64,000 nucleotides of DNA, from NCBI RefSeq assembly GCF_007565055.1, contig NC_044558.1, positions 78,951,444-79,015,443 of the forward strand, read 5' to 3'. This stretch comes from Rhinopithecus roxellana. Its lineage: Eukaryota; Chordata; Mammalia; Primates; Cercopithecidae. Positions 36,290 through 45,477 of this stretch are shown here, one piece after another; positions within the stretch are counted from its first letter, which is position 1, and the number at the start of each line of letters is the position of its first letter. The translations under genes were made by a program, and so were the position numbers. The notes beneath the pieces were generated by a model. It was not told the DNA's origin, did not search any database, and saw only the letters and a list, made by a program, of their open reading frames with translations.

Positions 36290-36592
36290 TCGCAGGGTAT
36301 GAAGTTTCAGTAAGAATGAATATATTTTGGAGCTCTAATTGTAGCATGGTGACTATAATTAACAATACTGTATGGTATTGTCTATTTGAAGGTTGCTAAG
36401 AGAGGAGACCTTCAATGTTTTCAACACACACACACACACACAAGTAACTATGTGAGGTCTATATGTTAATTAGCTTGACTATTGTAATCATTTCACAATG
36501 ATCATTGCATATCAAAACACCACATTGTATGCCTTAAACATATAAAATTTGTATTTGTTAATTATACCTCAATGAATCTTGGAAAAATAAAT
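36290..36592 (+). repeat. L1 3' UTR end (L1MA/MB-like)
   Basis: 'agcatggtgactataattaa', (AC)n at about 36424-36441, 'gtctatatgttaattagctt' and 'attatacctcaatgaatctt' are the 3' end of an old L1. Confidence 0.8.
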
Positions 36593-36899
36593 GAAATAAA
36601 TCTTATTTGGTTACAAAAAAGCAAGCATGTAAAATAGGTACCATTAGAGCTTTCTGTTAAAAGTAAACTTGATACTAATGAATAGCATATACACCCCAAA
36701 GTGCTCAAAGCACAAGTATTCAAATGTATTTAATGCAAAGGACTAAGCTAAATACGTCAGATTGAATTTTAAAGCTATATGCTGCTTACAAGATGTATAC
36801 ATTTCAAATTAGAACACAGAAAATATGAAAGTCAAAGAATGAAAAAATATACAGCACAAAATTCAAATATATAGCTATATTAATATCTGATCAGGCAGT

Positions 36900-37165
36900 A
36901 AATTAAGAAATATTATTATAATTAGAAAATCACTTTTCATAATGAGAAAGCATCAATTCACCAGAAAAAGTAATTATTCTCAACTTCTGTGTGCCCAGTA
37001 GTGTAGCCTCAACATATATAAAGCAAAAAAATAACATAAATAAAAGGAGAAATAGGCAATAGAGTTCAGTGCACTGGAAGATGTAACAATTCAAAACTTA
37101 TATGCATCTACTAACATAACCTCAAAATATGTAAAGCAAAAAATTAACAGAAATAAAATATATAT
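36900..37165 (+). repeat. old L1 ORF2 fragment, partly duplicated
   Basis: 'gcatcaattcaccagaaaaa' to 'tatataaagcaaaaaaataa' fits L1 ORF2. At about 37066-37165 a second, overlapping version of the same L1 stretch follows ('ctggaagatgtaacaattca' to 'gtaaagcaaaaaattaacag'). Confidence 0.6.
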
Positions 37166-38809
37166 AAGCAGTTACACACTTGTAGATTACACACTTATAT
37201 GCCCTTTTCTTGGGGAAGTAACAGCATTCACACACCTCAAAGGTGACTGCTTTGGGATTTGAGATGAGTTTGATAAAAAACCAGATGTGTCCTAACCACC
37301 ATTTGCCTCCTTCTGCCCAGGCGTCCCTTCCTGGTTCTTTAATCTTCACCTACTTCTGTATTTGGTTTTCTCCATGTTAACTTCATGGTTTTGAGGAATG
37401 AATTAGTGGTGCTTTATCTTTGTAATTCCACAGACACATGCATGATACCTGCACATCATAAGTATTCAATAAATATTTGAAGAGTAAACAGCACTAGTGT
37501 TTCATGCCAATAATCTGTTGTGATGAGGGAATCAGCATTTTTGGTTTTAAACATTCCAGGTACGGTCTTTTGGTAAAAATTCTTACTCTTATTTTATAGT
37601 GAGATGGAACATACCACACTTGGGGAGAGATGTTTGGGCACTCTTGGGTTGTATGAGTGCAAAGCCTTGAATAGTTAATTACTTCTTTTGCACTCATTAT
37701 TTTCCAAAAAAAAAAATGTATATTTAACTTAAATAACCCCGTTCTCCTTCATTTTGCCATCCACCATTTCTAAGGGGGTCTTGAGCATCTTGAATGATTT
37801 CAATGTACATATAGAAGAAAGGAAAATTACTACTTTCAGACCCAAACTGCGTGTATGCGTGTGGGTGTGTCTGTGTGCGTGTGTAAGAAATACATCCAGT
37901 TTCATACATGAATTGTCAGTCTGAATATTGGCATTTTAATCTTTTCAGATGTCTGGTCACTACATTGCTCACTAAATAACTCTGCACTAGTTAAGTCATC
38001 CCCAGTAATGGTTTCTTTATAAGAAAATAATAAATTGCAAACTATTTGTTCTGACAAATAAGTTCTTCCATGTATCATATTCGATTGCCAATTTTATGCA
38101 AACATGTATTTATATGTCCAGTCTACAGCACTTCACATTACTGAGAAACATACAATAATTCCTTATGATATAATAATTTTCATTTTTCAAGAACTGAGTG
38201 ATACATGAAAGAGAATGCACAATTACATTGAATGTGGTTTGCCATTAATACATTCGGAAATCCTTCAGTAGAGAATAATAGATATTCAAATTTAAGCAAG
38301 CAGCTCACACACACTACAAAGCTATTTTCAGAAAGATTAATAAGATTTGCACTTCCATCAACAAAGAAAGATATAAAACAAGATAAGGGCATATTGAAGG
38401 ATTCTTCTAATATCTGTGAACAAACATGAGAATATCAGAAGAATCATATATAGCCAATTTCATTAACTTATTCATTTCAGACATTAAAAAGTTTTTTAAA
38501 AGAATGGGATTTTAGGTGGTATAACTAAGTAGCTATACACATTTTTTCTTTTCATACAGACTTCTAGAATGTGACTACAGTCAATCAAATTTTTAGCAGG
38601 TAATTTATGATGGTCAGTTATATTCAGATTCTGTCCAAATTGATATTATTGAAACAAACAAAATGTACAAATATTACAATGGGAAAAATTATCACAAGCT
38701 GCAAGACTTCATTGGATGAAATGTTAGGCATTGATTACGGGATTGGGTGCAATTTTATGCCATGTGAGAAGCAAATACTTTTTGTCTTTAAGCATTGATA
38801 ATAGTAACA
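37166..38809. other. mostly unassigned; L2 3' end at 37425-37490
   Basis: 'gtattcaataaatatttgaa' at about 37461 is an L2 3' terminus. A 67-codon minus-strand frame at 37494-37697 and a 65-codon plus-strand frame at 38232-38429 have no recognised product. Confidence 0.4.
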
Positions 38810-38986
38810 GAGTTTCCATTTATTAAATAGGTGTGATGTATTAAGAACGCTACTCAGATATTTTACCCCTAAGGTATAATCTTTGCGACAACTCTATGAG
38901 ATAACTTTATTCCTATTGTAATAATGTGGAAATTGAGCTTCAAAGAGACTGCCACTTGCCCCTGGTTATGCAGGAGGCCCTTAAAT
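38810..38986 (-). repeat. MIR
   Basis: 'ctactcagatattttacccc', 'ctatgagataactttattcc' and 'ttgagcttcaaagagactgc' follow antisense MIR order. The chimera insertion follows immediately at 38987. Confidence 0.75.
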
Positions 38987-39538
38987 GACCTGAATTTTGA
39001 CAAACACAAACACACACACACACACGTGTGTGTATCTATCAATGTGTATACATACACATACACACACACAGACACCACACACATATACAATCATCCTTCA
39101 CATATGCCATTTCAGTCAATGACTACCACATATATAGTGGTGCTCCCATAAGATTATAATGGAGCTAAAAATATTGTGTCACCTAGTGATGTAGCTGTAG
39201 TAACATCATAGCACATCTTTTTTAAATATAAATTTAGCATAGCCTGGTAGGGCATGGTGGCTCACACCTGTAATTCCAGCACTTTGGGAGGCCAAGGTGG
39301 GCAGATCACAAGATCAGGAGATCGAGACCATCATGGCTAACACGGTGAAACCCCGTCTCCACTAAAAAATACAAAAAAAAAAAAAAAAATTAGCTAGGTG
39401 TGGTGGCAGGCACCTGTAGTCCCAGCTACTCAGGAGGCTGAGGCAGGAGAATGGCGTGAACCCGGGAGGTGGAGCTTGCAGTGAGCTGAGATTGCACCAC
39501 TGAACTCCAGCCTGGGCGACATAACGAGACTCCGTCTC

Positions 39539-39569
<31 letters not shown>

Positions 39570-39579
39570 CCTAAATTTT
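38987..39579 (+). mobile_element. retroposed chimera: L1 microsatellite + Tigger + AluY
   Basis: 38999-39245 copies 30832-31073 (about 92% identical by eye), a stretch that joins an L1 microsatellite to a Tigger relic. It continues without a break into an Alu at 39246 and a long A-run to 39567. Flanks GACCTGAATTTT (38987-38998) and GACCTAAATTTT (39568-39579) form a 12-bp target duplication with one mismatch. The structure is that of an RNA starting in the 30.8 kb locus, ending in Alu poly(A), and inserted by L1 machinery. Confidence 0.85.
39246..39567 (+). repeat. AluY at 3' end of the chimera
   Basis: AluY-type text ('gatcaggagatcgagaccat', 'ggctaacacggtgaaacccc') with an expanded A-run in the middle linker. 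The Alu at the presumed source (31074) is AluS-type instead. Confidence 0.9.
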
Positions 39580-40799
39580 TACTTGGGTCTCATTTAATCT
39601 CAAACAATTTTCCTCTTGATATACCCATCTGGCTAGCTTTCTTCAAGTCCCTGCTGAACTATCACTTTATTAAAGAAGACATTTAGTGAAAAACACGTAA
39701 AGGAATTTGCGACTATTTCCAACCCCTTGGCACCTACATGGACTATGCTTTCCAATCATGCATGAGGAATGAAAGGGTGGGGCAATGAATGCATTCAAGA
39801 TATTGTGCTCTTACATCCTTTGCAAAATTGTCGGCAGGTCTCCGTAAGTTCTCTATTAGGTGAAAAATTGTACAATGGGTCACGATGACCCTTGTCAAAA
39901 AAACCTCCCCCACCTCAGTTTCTTTCTGTGTAAAATAGAGATAAAGCCTTACCTTATAAAAGTTGTTATAGGGCTTACAGATAATTTACTAGATGTCAGC
40001 AATTTGTTAAATATAAAGCATCATGGAAATTCTAGTGTGTTTACTCTTCTTGTTCACTTTTAAAATAAGATGATCATTCCTGGTTCTGGTGCAAAACCAA
40101 CAAAAATGGTAAATCACTGTCACAGACAAGTATATACTGGCCACTTCTTAGCATGAGTAATGAGGCTGTCCCGCGGTATTTGCTTTATTGATCCGCATTG
40201 ATTGCATGCCAGGTATAGCTGAACTTCCAGTAATTGTCCTTTTTGCTAGACACCTTCTGTTTGCTTTCCTGGTCTGCTCTCCATCCTTCTCCATCCTGCC
40301 CTGTTATTTAGAGTGCAAGGAAGCTGACCTCTTTGGACTCTGAGCTTCCTTGTTTGCTGCCTTCTAGTTGTGTTCAGCCAATGGAAGAATTTTGGAGCTC
40401 AGAAGCAAAAGAAGTCAAAGTATCTTATTCTCTCCACTTCGTCCCTGCCAGGTCACAGCTTGGAGGTGTCTGCCTTCCTCCGCCAAGGCCACAGCCCCCA
40501 GTGAAGTTCTTACTGTGTTCCAGGAATATATTTTTCCTCTTGCCCTTTCAGTTTTGAGCAGTAACTCCTTCCCACGTTTGGTAGTTCTTGCATGTTTCAT
40601 CATATCTTGTTGCTTCCCCTGATTCTGCCAACACCTGTTTAAGGAGTTCTTGCACATTAAAATTTCTGCTTCCCCATTTGAGTGTGACCCACAGTCCCTT
40701 TCAAGATCCTTACAGATACATTGTATGTATGACAATTAAGCTGGCACTTGCATATTTCTTACTTCATACCACAGAGTCGTAGATGTTTAGGTACTTTGG
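39580..40799. other. mostly unassigned
   Basis: 39590-39690 may be an L2 fragment. 40300-40730 resembles a common old repeat ('gttcagccaatggaagaatt', 'ccaaggccacagcccccagt') that I cannot name. The overlapping frames there are short and unrelated to known proteins. Confidence 0.35.
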
Positions 40800-40925
40800 A
40801 AAAGATGGATTTTGTAGATGAGGACACTAAGGTCCATGGATGGTAATTTGTCTAAAGTCACACAGCACATAAGTAGAATATCTAGGATGTGACCTGAGAC
40901 AATTTGGCTTCAATAGCAGCAGTTT
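40800..40925 (-). repeat. MIR
   Basis: 'ttgtagatgaggacactaag', 'tctaaagtcacacagcacat' and 'gtgacctgagacaatttggc' match the antisense MIR core. Confidence 0.75.
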
Positions 40926-41654
40926 GCTACTTTTAAAATCTTAAATGAGGGCCGCTTAGGCTAGTGACTTTTCCAATTACAAAGCCAGTGGTGTTTATTA
41001 CATGATTTACTATTCATTAATCACCATTCACTGTGAGAAGTGCTTATTCAAAGTTATTAACTGAGCTCTCCAGTCACCCAGTGATCCTTAACTCAACAGA
41101 AAAATTTGTTTTTTTGTGCCGCAGCTAATTTGTGCTTGTTAGTGTATCATTAGTGTGCAGTATCTTACGCTTTCATAGAGACAATGCAAAACCAGGAAGA
41201 AGCAGGGATAATTTACACATAATCAGATGATTATATATCTTTTTTTTTCAAATTAATGGTGAAATAAATTTTCACAGCCATTTTTACACCTAAGTTGTCT
41301 TACATTTCAACATAAAGGCAGCAGAAATAAAGGTTGGTAAGCGTGGTGTACTGAAAGCCAACTCATATCAGCTTAGCAGCGTCAGTTAACAAGAATTTTA
41401 TGAGCTTACTGTTAAGTACAACCACTATTAAAAAACATAAAACCAAATAATGCTCCAATTCCTGCAACTGTTCACCAAAAAAGTGCTCTTGCAATGAACG
41501 GTGCTGAAGTTGAAAAAGAGTTTCAGTGTAATGAATATAAGGTATATAAATGTTAAACATAGTGTAGAAGTACATCACTTATCCTGTTTAATGACAATAA
41601 ATGTAATGGGAAGAACAAACTTGAGATGTAATCCCATTAGAAAAGAAACTCTTT
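40926..41654. other. unassigned
   Basis: No recognised repeat or gene left of the L1P fragment. Confidence 0.35.
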
Positions 41655-41724
41655 TTGGGGGGTGGGAAGAGGGAGAGAATCAGGAAAAATAACTAATAGG
41701 TACTAGGCTTAATACCTGAATGAT
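41655..41724 (+). repeat. L1P 3' UTR fragment cut at a breakpoint
   Basis: 'tgggaagagggagagaatca', 'ggaaaaataactaataggta' and 'ctaggcttaatacctgaatg' are L1P 3' UTR text. The expected last ~110 bp and poly(A) are missing; piggyBac coding sequence starts directly at 41722-41727. Confidence 0.8.
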
Positions 41725-42560
41725 GACGAATCCATGGTTCCTTATTTTGGTCATCACAGGTGCACTTTATTCAGGGAAAGTCCACTCTGTTTGACTATAA
41801 GTTTTGGTATGGTGCCGTATGTCTGGGCTATATTTGCTGGTTTCAGCCGTATCGGGGTAAAAACCCAAAGACTAAACTGAGGAATATGGTGCTGTTGCGT
41901 CACTTGTCCCTCAGCTTAGTGAGGCACTTACAGAGGCACACCCTGGGCAATACCATTTGTATTTGATAACTTTTTCCCCAGTATTGCACTTCTTGATAAG
42001 CTCAGTTCAATGGGAAAGTGGGCAACAGGTATAGTGAGAAAGGATCACATCGATAAAGCTCCACTGAAATTAGATGTAGCTCTAAAGAAAAAAGAAAGAG
42101 GCATATTCCATTATCGAATTGATGGCAAAGGCAGTCTTGTCTGCAGATGGAATGATAACAGTGTTGTCACTGTTGCCTCATCTGGTGCTGGAATCCATCC
42201 CCTGTGTCTTGTCAATCGTTCTTCCCAGAAACTGAAAAAGACCCAAGTTCAGCAGCCAAACATGATCAAACTGTATAACCAGTGCATGGGGAGCGTAGAC
42301 AGCGCTGATGAAAACATTGGTAAGTATTGGGCATTAATCCTTGGAAAGGAATGGCATCAGGCCCTCTTCTGTTCTGTTTTGAGTTGCTCTTACAAAATGC
42401 TTGGCAATTGTATAAAACATATGATGAGAAGCCAATGGATTTTCTAGAGTTTCGCTGATGTCTGGTATGCCATAATCTGGAGACCCATGGTCACCCTCCA
42501 GAACCTGGCCGAAAACAAATTCATACATCTCTCATTGAGTTTGCTTACGAGAGGTTGCAA
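41722..42560 (+). pseudogene. piggyBac transposase relic, C-terminal half (inverted part)
   Basis: Encodes the catalytic half of a piggyBac (PGBD-type) transposase, the DDD nuclease that excises and inserts DNA at TTAA. Visible in order, over several frames: DDESMVPYFGHH (first catalytic Asp), HFIQGK...YKFW, LGYICWFQPYRGK, then after a 1-base loss the GATAAC codons (Asp-Asn, second Asp, about 41965), TG-VRK, KKKERGIFHYR, QQPNMIKLYNQCMGSVDSAD (third Asp at 42298-42300), then PMDFLEF, LETHGHPPEPGRK and IEFAYERLQLGK. Frameshifts and stops break it. It points opposite to the N-terminal half at 42540-43285. Family placement is from motif order; I cannot tell which PGBD lineage (PGBD1-4, MER75/MER85, Looper) it derives from. 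Confidence 0.85.
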
Positions 42561-43285
42561 CTTGGAAAACTTGTCCATTGGATCCAAATTTGCATTGTCA
42601 GCAACATGCAAGTTAGAAAATATAGTTTCAAAGCGGTCACATACATCTCCTGGTAGCACTAACCAGTATATTACGTGCATCTTCTTTTTTCCCAAAACAT
42701 ATGCCTGCTACGAACTGAGATGTAACCACTCAGAAAAGTAATTTCTAGGAAACATTTGAATTCAGAGCTCGTTAAGCCATGAAGTGCACCTTTACTTTGA
42801 GCGTGTAAGTTGGAGTACCTGACAATGAGTTCAGTGATCTCGTCATCAAGAAAACGTTCAAGAATTTCTGGGGGAGTTTTCATTTCGGTGAAGAAATCGT
42901 TTGGTGGCTCTAACTCTAGCTATGAAATCTGCAGTTAGGTCAGCTTTTTTTCCATTTGCAAACAATTTGTCACTTTCCTCCTCCTTGACAGTGGAGGTTG
43001 CTGCACAGTTGAGGTAGACGGAACTTCGTCGGGAGAGTCATCTTTAGGTGCGTATGAGGGATCATCTGAGTCAGACTCAGAGCCGTCTTGAACAAGATAT
43101 GCAATTGTGTGCAACAAAGAACCTGGCAGATTATTTATTATTCCACCTTCTTCGACTCCTGAGTCCTCCACAGAAACAGGTGCTGCAGCATTTTCAGGTT
43201 GCTGTTTACATGAAGTAACTGACCTTTTAGAGACAGATGACAGCATAGACTCAAGTGCTGTAGTGATACAGCAACCTGAATTCAA
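42540..43285 (-). pseudogene. piggyBac transposase relic, N-terminal half
   Basis: Minus strand, read leftward from about 43285. An acidic low-complexity N-terminus (DGSESDSDDPSYAPKDDSPD and EVPSTS) as in PGBD proteins, then PPEILERFLDDEITELIVRY, HGLTSSEFKCFLEITFLSGY, a MFWE motif, and NLHVADNANLDPMDKFSKL with KLNERCMN. At least two frame changes. It lacks the following catalytic part on this strand; that part lies at 41722-42560 on the other strand. The two halves meet tail to tail near 42.54-42.58 kb. Confidence 0.85.
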
Positions 43286-43984
43286 GGCACCTTGGGACTA
43301 ACACAGAAATAAAGGTGCTATGAGTCCTAGTGGCAGTGATTTTGACTAGTGTTCTAAAAATGGAACATGAAAAATGTCAAACCCATAACTAACGCAACAA
43401 TAATAATTTCGGTATTTTCTTTTTATGGCACAATAGTGTAACTAGTAGAGAAGTAATAAAATAAATGACTAGTATAGGATGTAATGCAGTGAAGTTATAT
43501 GTACCTGTCTTTGGATACTTCCTCAAAAATGTTTCCAAAACGAACTTCCCTTTTTGACAACCTCCCAGCACACCAGTAACTGCAGCAGTGACTAAGGCTG
43601 TGCACCTTGGGATAACATGTACCCTCTGGAGGCAGACATGTGTGAAAAATCAAACCTTGGTGATGACCTTGAGGAGTAGCATATAAATAGCTCCCACATG
43701 CTTAGTGCTTCAATAATGCAACAACAGGTATAAATTAAGTAAGGTATAATTTAAAAGTCGGCAATTTTCCTAGTATTTTTCTATGGTAACTCATTGAAAA
43801 GGTGGTCCTTTCACAGGGCTCTGCAGCTTTGGCTTTGCCATCAATAAAGTAACTGCTGGCTGATTTATCCATCTCTGTACCTCCTTGTCCTTCTACTTTA
43901 TTAATTTTATACAAAAGTAACTTCGTTATTTGTGACCTTTCACAAAAGTTTTAGGATCAGCTTGTCATTTGACCCTTTGCCAAG
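43286..43984. other. flank of the piggyBac relic, unassigned
   Basis: Probably includes untranslated or terminal sequence of the element, but I cannot find its terminal repeat or a TTAA boundary. A 60-codon minus-strand frame at 43389-43571 is not recognised. Confidence 0.35.
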
Positions 43985-44360
43985 AATTCAGAATCACCAT
44001 TTTGTCCATTTCCAACATACACAGTGACACACAACCTTTCCCATTTTTATTAGAATAGAACTGAATCTATATATCACACGGGAAGAACTGACATTTTTAT
44101 GATGTTGAACCATCCAATTTATAAGCATGATATACTTTCTGTTTATTTAGGTCTTCTATTGTTTCTCTAATAAAGTAGTGGTAAAGCTTTCTGTGTAGAC
44201 CTGTCCCAAACTTTGACTTCAAAGATTTATTCCTAAGTAGTTGATGCATTTTCATCTTTGTTTGCTTTAATTTTCCAAGTATCTACTGTTAAAATATAGA
44301 AATTTAATTCCTTTTTTGTGTATGACTATTAACCAAAAATCTTGCATATGGTTTTTTGTT
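43985..44360 (-). repeat. old L1 ORF2 fragment
   Basis: 'gggaagaactgacattttta', 'tatttaggtcttctattgtt' and 'agatttattcctaagtagtt' are antisense L1 ORF2. It runs up to the next Alu. Confidence 0.75.
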
Positions 44361-44668
44361 ATTTTATTTATTTATTTATTTATTTTGAGACAAAGTCTCA
44401 CTCTGTTGCCCAGGCTGGAGTGTAGTGGCACTGTCTTGGCTCACTGCAACCTCCACCTCCTAGGCTCCAGCACTTTTCCTGCCTCAGCTTCCTGAGTAGC
44501 TGAGACTACAGGTGGGCACCACCAAGTCTGGCTAATTTTTGTATTTTTAGTAGAGATGGGGTTTCACCATGTTGGGCAGGCTGGTCTCAAACTCCTGGCC
44601 TCAAATGATCTGCCTGCCTCGGCCTCCCAAAGTGCTGGGATTCCAGGCCTGAGCCACTGTGCCCTGCC
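44361..44668 (-). repeat. AluS, antisense
   Basis: (TTTA)n tail, 'gagacaaagtctcactctgt' to 'gagccactgtgccctgcc'. Confidence 0.9.
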
Positions 44669-45089
44669 TCGTCTATGTTTTTAATATTTGATCTGTATAT
44701 GCATCTGTTAATAATGACAATATAATGTTTAAATTTTCATTTCTGATAACGTTTACTTGGTTGGTGAGTGTTTCCAACATTTAAATGAAGCAGTAATAAA
44801 TATCCCACTTGTAATAGCTCCAACCTTAAAAGAATAATTTTCTACATTTCATTATTCAAAATGTGATGTTTGGTTGGGCTTTTTTTTTTTTTTAACATTT
44901 TCTCTAATAAATACATTTTCTAATTATCAGAATATCTTAGTGAGTATATTTTAAGTATCAAATCATTTCTTTGAACTTTTTTCTAATATTTTGGGCTCAA
45001 GGGCTTTTCTTGTGTTCCTCAGTGGAAAAAAGTAGTGACTATTCTCTAGAATTAACTAGCATTATATTCCTGACAGTACTGTCTCTTAT
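44669..45089. other. unassigned, possibly more L1
   Basis: AT-rich with a T-run at about 44880-44894. The first 150 bp could continue the interrupted L1. Confidence 0.35.
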
Positions 45090-45369
45090 GTTTTTTTTTG
45101 TTTTTTTTTTTTTTTGAGATGGAGTCCCACTCTGTCACCCAGGCTGGAGTGCTGATTTCGACTCACTGCAACCTCCGCCTCCTGGGCTCAAATTATTCTC
45201 CTGCCTCAACCTCCCAAGTAGCTAGGATTGCAGGCGCCCACCACCATGCCAGGCTAGTTTTTGTATTTTTAGTAGAGATGGGGTTTCACTATGTTGCCCA
45301 GGCTGATTTCGAACTCCTGACCTCAAGTCAGTCTTTCAAAGTTCTGGGATTACAGGTGTGAGCCACCAC
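45090..45369 (-). repeat. Alu, antisense
   Basis: T-run then 'gagatggagtcccactctgt' to 'gtgtgagccaccaca', with small internal deletions. Confidence 0.88.
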
Positions 45370-45477
45370 AAGCTTATGATCTTCTTTTTGCATTTCTGGG
45401 TTAAAAATGGACTTAATTAATGTTTTTTCTTTATAAAAAACATTTTGTGTAGAGCACCAACTAAAATTCAGTTAATA

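Noticed and set aside
42334..42528. 64-codon minus-strand frame next to the piggyBac N-terminal half
   Set aside because: It is the antisense shadow of the C-terminal PMDFLEF...HGHPPEPGRK segment, which reads well on the plus strand.
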